Origin: Porphyrobacter sp.
GTDB lineage: Bacteria; Pseudomonadota; Alphaproteobacteria; Sphingomonadales; Sphingomonadaceae
Assembly: GCA_027533455.1 (NCBI GenBank)
Contig: JAPZUC010000006.1
Span: 172,755 to 236,754 of the forward strand
DNA: 64,000 nucleotides
Direction: 5' to 3'
Shown here: positions 17,602 to 25,791 of the stretch, piece by piece
How positions within the stretch are numbered: position 1 is the stretch's first letter
How the letters are laid out: the number at the start of each line of letters is the position of its first letter
Made by a program: the position numbers and the translations under genes
The notes under the pieces: generated by a model
Database searches by the model: none
What the model was told of the DNA's origin: nothing
The model's input: the letters and a program-made list of their open reading frames with translations, nothing else

Positions 17602-18645
17602 CTAATTACCGGGGCTGGCACCTAGTGCGGCGAGCACTTCGTCCCACCGGGCATACTTGAAGTTCTGCGCCTGCGGGGCGTTCACCCCGTCCTGTGCGAT
17701 GAACAGCCCACGAGGGAAATCCGGCCCGAAGTCGCGGTTGTCGAGCGCGATCCCATCGGTCTCTTCGGTGCTACCGAAGGCGCCAGCCGCGATGCGGAAG
17801 CGGCCCACCGGGGTCAGATCGGGCAGCCGGAATACCGCGTAGGCATTGTCGCCTTGCGATGATGCGACAAGATAGCCGCCGCTTTCGCCTTCAGGGGCGA
17901 TTGCAAGTCCTTCCACATCCGCAACCAGCACCTTGTTGTCGACCGCCGCGACCAGACGCTTGGCGCCAGTGGTCATATCGATCGCCCAGATACCGGCGTC
18001 TTCCTCGCCGATATAGAGCGTGCCAGTGCGGGGATCGGCGATGCAACCTTCCGTCTGGGTCGGCACCTGCGCCAGCGTGGTGGTGGTGCCCGTGAAGGCA
18101 CCATTCGCCTCGCGGATCACCGTACGGTAGATCGTCCCGCTCTTGGGCGCGGAGAAGGCAATGACGTCCTCAGCGCCTGCAAGCTCCACCATGCAGATGC
18201 CATAGCCCTCGCCCGGACCGACTGCGATTTTGCCGGCTGGCGCAAGCTTGCCGATGGCCGTGTCGAGCAGCGCGAGGAACAGGTTGACGGTCGAAAGGTC
18301 ACTCCTGTCGCTCGCCGCCACCAGCACGCGGCCATCGCCAATCTCGATCAGATCGACATTGTTGAGGCCGGGTGCTGCAAGGAAGCTCATCTGCTCCCCC
18401 TTGAGGTCATAGACGTACAGGCCGCCCTTTTTGTCGGTGCCGACCACAAGACTTGCGGCCGGGTTGGCCGGATTGCGCCAGATTGCCGGATCGTCTGCGG
18501 CATCCTCCCTTGCCGTCCCCACGGGCGGAGTTTCCGCCCGTGGGGTCACGGTGACGGCAGGGTCACCAGTGATCCTTGGAACGGTGTTGCAGGCTGCCGA
18601 TGCGGCAAACGCGAGAAGGGCGAAGCCGCGGAGGGCTTTCGGCAT
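17602..18645 (-). CDS. Beta-propeller phytase, lipoprotein
   Basis: The 347-residue protein matches beta-propeller phytases, Ca2+-dependent enzymes that strip phosphate from inositol hexakisphosphate. Family blocks include 'DDPAIWRNPANPAASLVVGTDKKGGLYVYDL', 'NNVDLIEI', 'QTEGCIADPRTGTLYIGEEDAGIWA' and 'DVEGLAI'. The length fits the family. A signal peptide ending in a lipobox ('SAAC', Cys19) predicts a lipoprotein facing the periplasm or cell surface. The ATG overlaps the stop of the TonB-dependent receptor (TGATG), so the two are translationally coupled. Beta-propeller phytases in Gram-negative bacteria are often paired with such receptors. Confidence 0.92.
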   Translation of the reverse strand: MPKALRGFALLAFAASAACNTVPRITGDPAVTVTPRAETPPVGTAREDAADDPAIWRNPANPAASLVVGTDKKGGLYVYDLKGEQMSFLAAPGLNNVDLIEIGDGRVLVAASDRSDLSTVNLFLALLDTAIGKLAPAGKIAVGPGEGYGICMVELAGAEDVIAFSAPKSGTIYRTVIREANGAFTGTTTTLAQVPTQTEGCIADPRTGTLYIGEEDAGIWAIDMTTGAKRLVAAVDNKVLVADVEGLAIAPEGESGGYLVASSQGDNAYAVFRLPDLTPVGRFRIAAGAFGSTEETDGIALDNRDFGPDFPRGLFIAQDGVNAPQAQNFKYARWDEVLAALGASPGN

Positions 18646-21059
18646 CAGAACGCATACCTCGCGACCACCTGGAACACCGGCCCGGCGCGCTCGCTTTCAA
18701 GTTCGTATTCGTCGAAGATGCGGCTTTCCTGTTCAAGGACGGTGTTGAACTTGTTGAAGTCCTCGTCCTTGGTGCTGTCAAGCAGGTTGGAGCCGACCGC
18801 GCGGATGGTGAAGCTATCGCCGAACCGCTTTTCGACGAAGATTTCGAGGTCAGCGCCATAACGGGTGAAGACTTCCTCGCCCACCACGCGGCCAAAGGCT
18901 TCGCCTTGCTTGCGATAGGTCGCCCCGAAAGCCGCGCCAAAATCGGGAATGTTCTGGATAGCGCCGAAGTTGTAGACGAATTTCGACTGGTCGTTGAACC
19001 GCCGCTCGCCGAATTCATCGGTGATCTTGCTGTCGAGGATCGCGAGGTTGCCGAAAAGCCCGGTGTTGGGCAGGCCGATGAACGACAGGCTGAACGACGC
19101 GTCGAATTCGATCCCGTAGACTTCGCCATCGCCCGTGTTGCGCGGGACGTAGACGAAGGTGCCGGGACCTTCCGAGCCATCTTCCACCGATCCATCGGCT
19201 TCCAGCGCGGTGGTCAGTTCGGTGAGGTTGCTGACGTCGCGGTAGAACACGTTGACGCCGACCACGCCGTTCTTGCCGATCTTGTGCTCGTAGCCGAGAT
19301 CGCCGCCCCAGGCGGTTTCGGGCAGCAGGAAGGGGTTGCCGCGGAAGTCGTTGTCGCCGAATTCGGTCTCCAGCTCGATCGGAGCGATGAAATCGAAGCG
19401 CGGGCGACGCAGGGTGCGCGCACCCGACAGCGTGATCCGGCCATCGCCGATGTCGTACTTGAGCGAGGCCGAGGGCAGGAACTCGTCATAGTCGGTAGTG
19501 ACGTTGGTGCCGGCCGGGTTGTCGGCATTGCTGCCGAAGATGTCGGTCGAGGTGCTTTCCCAGCGCAGACCGACCTCGAAGGTCAGGTTGTCGTATTCGC
19601 CTTCGATCAGCGCGTAGAGATCGGCGCGGTCTTCCTCGATCGCTATGACGGTGTTGTCGAAAGCCGGGAAGGTTCCGGGCACGAACTCGACCGGGCTGCG
19701 GACGAACTGGTCATAGCCTTCACGCGTCGCCACCGGCAGGTTGAACCGGTTGAGGCTGGTTCGCGGGGTTTCCTGCAACAGCGTGTCGCGATCCTTGGTC
19801 TGGATGAAGCCGCCGATCGCGAATTCGAGATTGTCGTTGATCTCGAATTCGTGCTCGAGGTTCACGAAGAATTCGGTGTCCCTGGTGTCCGACAGGATCA
19901 GCTCGCCGGTGAAACGCGGGGAGCTGCGGTCGAAGTCGATTTCGTGTTCGAATTCGTCCTGGACATCATCGAAGCTAGCATAGCCGACCCGCAGCTGGGT
20001 TTCGCCGAGACTCCATTCCTGATTGAGCTTGCCGATGATCGACCAGCTTTCGGTGGTGATGTCGTTGACGTTGGCATTGTCGCTGATCAGGTTGCCCGCA
20101 GGCACGGTGGTGGTGCGCACCGGGCCATTGATCGCAGTCTCGTCGTTGTACTCATACGACCGCTCGTCCTCCACGCGCTCGGTGCGCACGAAGTTGCCGA
20201 GGATCTCGAACTCGGTGGTTTCGGTCTCGATCCCCCAGCTGGCGTTGAAGGCATAGTCGGTGCCGTCGCGGGTATCGGTCTGGTCTTCGCGGTTGACGAA
20301 ATTATCGGTCGCGAAGTCGGGGTTGTTTTCCGGGCTGTCGTCGTAGCGCAGGCTCAGCTTCTCCTTCGGGTTGTAACGGCCTTGCACGTTGGCGCCGATC
20401 AGCAGGCGACCGCCCGCCAGCGCGCCGCCGTAGTAGAAGCCGCCCGAGGGCTTGAATTCGCCGTCATCGAAGAACAGCCCGCCTGCGCGGACATAGCCGC
20501 CATCGAGCGTCAGGCCGTCGCGCAGCACGATGTTGAGCGAGCCCGCCACCGCATCGCCGGTCCGGCGCGCCGAGGAGGAGCGCACGATCTCGACGCGCTG
20601 GATCAGCTCGGCGGGAATGCGGTCGAGGAAGAACGAACGGTCCGACTGGCCGCCGGGCACGCGCTCGCCGTTGATCAGGATCTGGGTGTAGCCCGGATCG
20701 AGGCCGCGCAACCGCGCGCCGTCGCTTTCGAGCACGTCCGACAGAAAGGTCACACCCGGCACACGCTTCAGCGCGTCACCCGCGGTCAGCGGTTCGAAGC
20801 GGCGGAAATATTCCTCGTCATAGACCAGAATCGGCTCGGCCGCGTCGGAGCGGTTGCGGAAGCCGATCGAGCCCTGCACCACGATTTCCTTCGCCGTCTG
20901 GACCTGGTCTCCTTCGCTGTCCGCGGTGTCGGCGCTTGCCCCGCCCGACTGTGCGGTAACCGCTGCGACCTGCGAGGGCTCCGCGGCCGAAGCGGCCGCG
21001 ACGGGACACGCGGTCATCGCCGCAACCGCTGTGCCAAGAAGAAGCTTGTTCCGAATCAT
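18645..21059 (-). CDS. TonB-dependent receptor coupled to phytase
   Basis: The 804-residue outer-membrane protein has a signal peptide ('LLLGTAVAAMTACPVAAASA'), a plug domain from about residue 60 ('ALKRVPGVTF', 'RLRGLDPGYTQILINGERVPG', 'VEIVRSSSARRTGDAVAGSLNI') and a long beta-barrel ending in Phe ('FQVVARYAF'). It would import a large ligand with energy from TonB-ExbBD. Coupling to a phytase makes phytate or its breakdown products the likely ligand. The start at 21059 is chosen by the signal peptide; the frame stays open 217 codons upstream but that part overlaps the divergent plcP gene. A Pho-box array lies 77-105 bases upstream. Confidence 0.93.
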   Translation of the reverse strand: MIRNKLLLGTAVAAMTACPVAAASAAEPSQVAAVTAQSGGASADTADSEGDQVQTAKEIVVQGSIGFRNRSDAAEPILVYDEEYFRRFEPLTAGDALKRVPGVTFLSDVLESDGARLRGLDPGYTQILINGERVPGGQSDRSFFLDRIPAELIQRVEIVRSSSARRTGDAVAGSLNIVLRDGLTLDGGYVRAGGLFFDDGEFKPSGGFYYGGALAGGRLLIGANVQGRYNPKEKLSLRYDDSPENNPDFATDNFVNREDQTDTRDGTDYAFNASWGIETETTEFEILGNFVRTERVEDERSYEYNDETAINGPVRTTTVPAGNLISDNANVNDITTESWSIIGKLNQEWSLGETQLRVGYASFDDVQDEFEHEIDFDRSSPRFTGELILSDTRDTEFFVNLEHEFEINDNLEFAIGGFIQTKDRDTLLQETPRTSLNRFNLPVATREGYDQFVRSPVEFVPGTFPAFDNTVIAIEEDRADLYALIEGEYDNLTFEVGLRWESTSTDIFGSNADNPAGTNVTTDYDEFLPSASLKYDIGDGRITLSGARTLRRPRFDFIAPIELETEFGDNDFRGNPFLLPETAWGGDLGYEHKIGKNGVVGVNVFYRDVSNLTELTTALEADGSVEDGSEGPGTFVYVPRNTGDGEVYGIEFDASFSLSFIGLPNTGLFGNLAILDSKITDEFGERRFNDQSKFVYNFGAIQNIPDFGAAFGATYRKQGEAFGRVVGEEVFTRYGADLEIFVEKRFGDSFTIRAVGSNLLDSTKDEDFNKFNTVLEQESRIFDEYELESERAGPVFQVVARYAF

Positions 21060-21135
21060 GAGATGTTCCCCTGCGCCTGCCCCGCTTGTCGGAGCCGTCT
21101 CGCTGCGGCCTCTATTCGCACCCGGTGACGCGGGA

Positions 21136-21164
21136 GTGTCAGGGCCATGACAGATCGGCGACAG
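21136..21164 (-). promoter_or_regulatory. Pho box upstream of the TonB receptor-phytase operon
   Basis: On the minus strand three 7-base units follow one another at 11-base intervals: CTGTCGC (21164-21158), CTGTCAT (21153-21147) and CTGACAC (21142-21136). The middle unit is a perfect match to the PhoB half-site CTGTCAT, and the flanking ones match 5 of 7. The 11-base period is the hallmark of tandem PhoB binding. The array is 77 bases from the receptor start. Confidence 0.78.
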
Positions 21165-21176
21165 GCCGTTTGGGTG

Positions 21177-21216
21177 CTGTCTCAGAACCGTCATTGCTCT
21201 GTGAGTCGGGTGTAAC
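21177..21216 (+). promoter_or_regulatory. Pho box upstream of the plcP-agt operon
   Basis: On the plus strand four units repeat every 11 bases: CTGTCTC (21177), CCGTCAT (21188), CTGTGAG (21199) and the weak GTGTAAC (21210). The first two match CTGTCAT at 5 and 6 of 7. A -10-like TAACAAT begins at 21213, at the expected distance after the third unit. It is back to back with the minus-strand Pho box. Confidence 0.7.
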
Positions 21217-21269
21217 AATAACGTGCCAAACCAAGGTCCATCGCAACACCACAAGCGAAGGGCCGACCC

Positions 21270-22169
21270 ATGCACAGTGCCGACCTCTCCGACCTTTTCG
21301 GCGACAATGTCGCGAGTTTCCCGCTCAATCCGCCCGCCTCCGAGCCGGAGGGGAACGCCCGCCACCGCTACCGGACAGTGTGGATCAGCGACGTCCACCT
21401 CGGCACGCGCGGTTGCAACGCCGATCTGCTGATCGACTTCCTTGACCATGTCGACAGCGAGACGATGTACCTTGTCGGCGACATCATTGATGGTTGGCGG
21501 CTCAAGAAGAAATTTTACTGGCCCACCACGCATAACGACATCGTCTGGCGCATCATGAAGCGGGCGCGGCGCGGTACGCGGGTGGTCTACATCCCCGGCA
21601 ACCACGACGAGATGTTCCGCCAGTTTACCGGCCTCAACTTCGGCGGCATCGAAATCCGCCGCGCGGCCTTCCATGACACCGCCGATGGCCGCCGCCTGAT
21701 GGTGCTGCACGGCGACGAGTTTGACGCGGTGATGCTATCGCACCGCTGGCTCGCCTTCGTCGGCGACCATGCCTACCACCTGATGATGAAGTGCAACCAC
21801 GCGCTGAACGCCGTGCGCAGGGCGCTCGGCAAGCCCTATTGGTCGCTGTCCAAAGCCGCCAAGCACAAGGTCAAGAACGCGGTCGAATTCATCGGCAAAT
21901 ACGAAGAAGTGGTCGCTCGCGCCGCCGGAGAGTGCGGGGTCGACGGGGTGGTATGCGGGCACATCCACACCGCCGAATTCCGCACATTCCTGCACGATGG
22001 CCGCGCCATCGAATACTGGAACGACGGGGACTGGGTGGAAGGCTGCAACGCCCTTGTCGAACATCACGACGGGCGGATGGAGATTCTTCATTGGCCCGAC
22101 GAGATCAAGCGCCGCCGTGCTGACGAAGCCGCCACCGATGCAAGCGCCGACGCGCGCGAGGCTGCGTGA
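21270..22169 (+). CDS. plcP: PlcP-type metallophosphoesterase (phospholipase C-like, LpxH-related)
   Basis: The 299-residue protein is a calcineurin-fold phosphoesterase of the UDP-2,3-diacylglucosamine hydrolase-like group. Metal-binding motifs come in order: 'SDVHLGTRG' (residues about 35-43), 'VGDIIDGW', 'PGNHDEMF', 'HGDEFD' and 'CGHIHTAE'. The gene overlaps a glycosyltransferase by GTGA. This pair is the known alphaproteobacterial PlcP-Agt arrangement, in which PlcP removes the head group of phospholipids during phosphate starvation to give diacylglycerol. The Pho box at 21177 supports that reading. A true LpxH is the main alternative, but that gene is not normally PhoB-controlled or paired this way. 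Confidence 0.8.
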   Translation: MHSADLSDLFGDNVASFPLNPPASEPEGNARHRYRTVWISDVHLGTRGCNADLLIDFLDHVDSETMYLVGDIIDGWRLKKKFYWPTTHNDIVWRIMKRARRGTRVVYIPGNHDEMFRQFTGLNFGGIEIRRAAFHDTADGRRLMVLHGDEFDAVMLSHRWLAFVGDHAYHLMMKCNHALNAVRRALGKPYWSLSKAAKHKVKNAVEFIGKYEEVVARAAGECGVDGVVCGHIHTAEFRTFLHDGRAIEYWNDGDWVEGCNALVEHHDGRMEILHWPDEIKRRRADEAATDASADAREAA

Positions 22170-23305
22170 ACTGGCTCACCTCGATCCCGCTTGATGCCGA
22201 TGCGGTCAGGCCCGTCGAATTCGATCCGTCAATGAGAGCCGCCGCCTCGATCGTGATCGTCACCGACGCGTGGCACCCTCAAGTCAACGGCGTTGTGCGC
22301 ACGCTCGCCACGACCTGCGAGGTGCTGCGCGGGTGGGGGCACCGCGTCACAGTGATTTCGTCCGATGACTACGTCACCCTGCCCGCACCGACCTATCCCG
22401 AGATCCGCCTCGCCCTCACCGCGCCTGGCGCGGTCGGCCGCCGCCTTGCACGTATCGCGCCGCAGGCGGTGCATATCGCCACAGAAGGCCCACTGGGCCT
22501 TGCCGCCAGAGCCTATTGCTTGCGACGCGGCGTGCCCTTCACCACCGCCTATCACACACAGTTCCCCGATTATCTCGCGCGTCGCACCGGCCTGCCGGCG
22601 AACCTGTTCTGGCGCTATATCCGCTGGTTCCACCGCCCCGCCGAAACGGTCATGGTCGCCACCGAGACGATCCGCGCCGAGCTTCGCGCGCAGGGCCTCA
22701 CCCGACTCGCCCACTGGAGCCGCGGCGTCGATCTCGGCTGCTTTTCGCCGCACGCCCCGCCGCCTCCGGAATACAAGCAGGCCGAAGGGCCGATCCTGCT
22801 CTATGTCGGGCGTGTCGCGGTGGAGAAGAACATCGAGGCGTTTCTCGCCTGCCCCTATCCGGGCACCAAAGTGGTGGTGGGCGACGGCCCGGCGCGCGCG
22901 GCACTCGAAGCGAAGTTCCCGGACGCGCTGTTCCTCGGCAAGAAAAGCGGTGTCGAGCTGGCGGGGTGCTATGCCGGGGCGGACGTCTTCGTCTTCCCGA
23001 GTCGCACCGACACCTTCGGGCTGGTGATGATCGAGGCGCTCGCCTGCGGCACACCGGTCGCTGCCTTTCCGGTGGCGGGGCCGCTCGACATCCTCACCGA
23101 CCGCGTTGGCGCAATGGCTGAGGAACTTGCCCGTGCGATCGACGCCGCGCGCTATTGCGACCGCTCGGACTGCGCCGCGTACGCCGCCAGTTTCTCATGG
23201 GAGGAGGCCACCCGGCAGTTCCTAGCGGGGCTTGTCCCGCTCACGCGCTCCGCATCGGAGCCGGACATTGCCATGGAGCCTGAGTGGAAGGCTTACAGCA
23301 TGTAA
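22166..23305 (+). CDS. agt: Agt-like glycosyltransferase family 4 (glycolipid synthesis)
   Basis: The 379-residue protein has a GT-B fold. The N-terminal donor/acceptor start is 'VTDAWHPQVNGVVRTLATTCEVLRGWGHRV', and the C-terminal nucleotide-sugar domain has 'ILLYVGRVAVEKNIEAFL' and the E-x7-E stretch 'PSRTDTFGLVMIEALACGTPVAAFP'. In other alphaproteobacteria Agt adds glucose or glucuronate to diacylglycerol made by PlcP, replacing phospholipid when phosphate is scarce. The GTG at 22166 overlaps the plcP stop; an internal ATG at 22232 lies just before the conserved part and could be the real start. Sugar specificity is unknown. Confidence 0.8.
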   Translation: MNWLTSIPLDADAVRPVEFDPSMRAAASIVIVTDAWHPQVNGVVRTLATTCEVLRGWGHRVTVISSDDYVTLPAPTYPEIRLALTAPGAVGRRLARIAPQAVHIATEGPLGLAARAYCLRRGVPFTTAYHTQFPDYLARRTGLPANLFWRYIRWFHRPAETVMVATETIRAELRAQGLTRLAHWSRGVDLGCFSPHAPPPPEYKQAEGPILLYVGRVAVEKNIEAFLACPYPGTKVVVGDGPARAALEAKFPDALFLGKKSGVELAGCYAGADVFVFPSRTDTFGLVMIEALACGTPVAAFPVAGPLDILTDRVGAMAEELARAIDAARYCDRSDCAAYAASFSWEEATRQFLAGLVPLTRSASEPDIAMEPEWKAYSM

Positions 23306-23523
23306 GCGCCGCGATAGCGATCTTGGGACCCTGTTGCTGAGACAAACGGGCCTGAGGCGGCCTCCTGAAAGCCGGCGCACGGCCCTTCAACAAGATCCGG
23401 CCAATAAATGCGGGTGACAGCTAAAGGGTTGGAGGCGAACTCTTCTGATAGCGCCGAACAGACCCGTCCTTGATAGCGAAAGAAGCCGGAGAAAAGATCG
23501 GCCGGATGCCGAATCGATTTCCG

Positions 23524-23787
23524 CTACAATCGGTGATCAAAGGAGCGCATCTGAAGGCTGGCAAGCAGATGCCTCAGCCGTTCGACGCGCCAACGTTCCC
23601 AGCGATCATCTGATGTCGTCGTGGGATAATCGTCCCCGCCGAAGCACAATTCAATCCAGGCAGCCTTCTCGACCGCGTCCAATGCGCGGGGATCGGGCAC
23701 TGCCAATCTAAGATCCACGGAATCGTCTTTGCTATTCGCCAATGCGAGCCGAATCAGACGCAAAAGAATGTCGCGGTGCTCCCCCAT
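23524..23787 (-). CDS. Small hypothetical protein
   Basis: An 87-codon frame encodes an acidic, helix-rich protein ('RDILLRLIRLALANSKDDSVDLRLAVPDPRALDAVEKAAWIEL') that I do not recognise. No strong ribosome site precedes the ATG, and the flanking 200 bases on either side hold no gene. It could be a real small gene or chance. Confidence 0.35.
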   Translation of the reverse strand: MGEHRDILLRLIRLALANSKDDSVDLRLAVPDPRALDAVEKAAWIELCFGGDDYPTTTSDDRWERWRVERLRHLLASLQMRSFDHRL

Positions 23788-23929
23788 GACTCAAATGCTG
23801 AGCCTGCAAAGATGCACGAGCAAGTGATTTTTCAAATGCGACAAATATATAACAACAACCGGTTAGCGGAGCCGTTCAGGGTACCGCAGTCATGCAGCCA
23901 GTATACAACGCAGCTGCGTACCGAACGGC

Positions 23930-25687
23930 TTATGCAAAGCCCAATTCGCTGCCTTCACGCACAATCATAAAGCGGTTGACGATGAAAGGACGGAAGGCCC
24001 GCGAACGGATCGTATCGACTGCGATAAAGGTCGCCTCGGCAGCATCACGCCGCAGATCGAGCCGGACATAGCCTTGGTGCATGTTGTCGGTCCACACGAC
24101 CTCGGGGATGTGGTCGGTGAAGGCCTTGTCGAGCGCACGTGAGAGCTCGTCGCTGAACCCGCTGTCGACAAAATCTCCGGGCGACGTCACCCCGGCTGCG
24201 CCCAGCTCCACGCCTGCCGGTCGTCCCTCGGCATCCTTGACGCTGTTAGCCCAGAAGCTGTGGCTGTCACCGGTCAGGAAGATCAGGTCTGGGGCCCCGG
24301 CTTTCCGCGAAAGATCGTAAAGCTGTTCGCGCGCCCAAGGATAGCCGTCCCACGTGTCGGGATAAAATGGCAGGCCCGCCCTGCCTTTCGCAGCCAGCAC
24401 CCTCGCGTTTTCCAGCGCGGCACCAGCGAAAGGTGTCCCGGGGGCCTCAGGATCGGGCAGGATGCCGAGGCCGACGACGTCTGGGACATCAGTGCGGGCA
24501 ATCGGGATGGCATTGCCGATCAGGCGCCAAGGTTGTCCGGCGGCGACAGACTGCGCCAGGCTGTTGGCAAGGTCACCTTCGCATTCAGGCGAGATCATCC
24601 GGCGTCCGGGTTTCTCCAGAACATCGCGCCGGAACCGGGCGATAGCCGGAGGGTCACCGGCCTTGTCGATCACAGAGGCATAGTCGATCTGCTGGGCCCG
24701 CGCGGTGTGGCGGGTTTCCAGCGTGGTCAGAGTCGCTAGATCGCCGAAGCTGTAGCTGCGCCAGAACTGCATCCGCGTGCGCCCCGGCTGGCCGAGCCAC
24801 TCTGGCTCGCGCACGGGCATCCATTCGAAATAGGCCTGGACCGATGCCGCGCGGCGTGCCTGCCAGTCGCCCTCGGCGTCAGGCTGATGGTTTTGCGCGC
24901 CGCCAGTCCACGGGTTATTGGCGCTTTCGTGATCGTCCCAACATGCCATGAAAGTATGCGCAGAGTGCATAGCCTGCGAACCGGCATCGGTCTTGTACTG
25001 CGCGTGGCGGCGGCGATAGTCCGACAGGCTGACAATCTCGTGCGCCGGATCATGCCTGCGGCCGAGCGCCTTTCCGGCCTCGTCACCCCAGCCGTCATGA
25101 CCGTACTCGTAGATGTAGTCGCCCGTGTGCAGCACGAAGTCCACCGCCGGGTCATGGGCGATCGCCTCATAGGCGTTGAAATAGCCGAACGCGTAATTGG
25201 AGCAGGAGACCAGCGCTATGCCCAGCCGGTCGATCCTGCCGGTCGGCAGCGTGCGCGCCCGCCCGACCGGGGACTTCTCGCTGTCGAGGCGGAAGCGGTA
25301 GTAGAAGGTCTTCCCCGGCTCCAGCCCGCTGGCCAGCCATTTAGCTGTATGATCGCGGTCCGGCCCGGTGATTATCTCGGTCCGCGCTGCGATCCGCGTA
25401 AAAGCCGGATCTTCGGCGACTTCGCCGATCAGGGTAACCTCGCCGCTGGTCGTCACCCGGGTCCAGAGGACAACGCTAGACGTACACGGATCGCCACTGG
25501 CGACCCCGTGGCGAAAAGGCCCGTCGCTTGCAGCGCAGGTCTGATCAGGAAGCGCCAGCGCCGCTGTCCCCGCCGCCAAGCTACCAAGTGTCGTGCGGCG
25601 CGTGATTTGCGTTTGGAACGGAGTGCGGATCACAGGCTGGCTCCTCGCCAAATCAGATAATGTGGCGGCTCCAGACGGGTCACCCAT
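23930..25687 (-). CDS. phoD: PhoD-family alkaline phosphatase / phosphodiesterase
   Basis: The 585-residue protein has a twin-arginine signal ('RRTTLGSLAAGTAAL' near residue 30), as PhoD enzymes do, and the PhoD N-terminal block 'FRHGVASGDPCTSSVVLWTRV'. Metal-site motifs include 'VSCSNYAFGYFNAYEAIA', 'LHTGDYIYEYG', 'MACWDDHESANNPW' and 'LTGDSHSFWAN'. PhoD releases phosphate from mono- and diesters in the periplasm using Fe/Ca. It starts 105 bases after a TonB receptor whose promoter has a Pho box, so it is probably the second gene of that operon. Confidence 0.92.
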   Translation of the reverse strand: MGDPSGAATLSDLARSQPVIRTPFQTQITRRTTLGSLAAGTAALALPDQTCAASDGPFRHGVASGDPCTSSVVLWTRVTTSGEVTLIGEVAEDPAFTRIAARTEIITGPDRDHTAKWLASGLEPGKTFYYRFRLDSEKSPVGRARTLPTGRIDRLGIALVSCSNYAFGYFNAYEAIAHDPAVDFVLHTGDYIYEYGHDGWGDEAGKALGRRHDPAHEIVSLSDYRRRHAQYKTDAGSQAMHSAHTFMACWDDHESANNPWTGGAQNHQPDAEGDWQARRAASVQAYFEWMPVREPEWLGQPGRTRMQFWRSYSFGDLATLTTLETRHTARAQQIDYASVIDKAGDPPAIARFRRDVLEKPGRRMISPECEGDLANSLAQSVAAGQPWRLIGNAIPIARTDVPDVVGLGILPDPEAPGTPFAGAALENARVLAAKGRAGLPFYPDTWDGYPWAREQLYDLSRKAGAPDLIFLTGDSHSFWANSVKDAEGRPAGVELGAAGVTSPGDFVDSGFSDELSRALDKAFTDHIPEVVWTDNMHQGYVRLDLRRDAAEATFIAVDTIRSRAFRPFIVNRFMIVREGSELGFA

Positions 25688-25791
25688 TCGGATCGTCCCA
25701 GAGCGGCAGCGCGATTTCGTGCTCGCGTCAATATAAACGGCAGGGGCCGACCAGGATAAGCTGGCCGGCCCCGTCCGTAACTCTCCCGCGC

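Noticed and set aside
18576..21128. 850-codon open frame on the plus strand
   Set aside because: It is the antisense shadow of the TonB receptor gene; its translation has no domain and the receptor on the minus strand is unmistakable.
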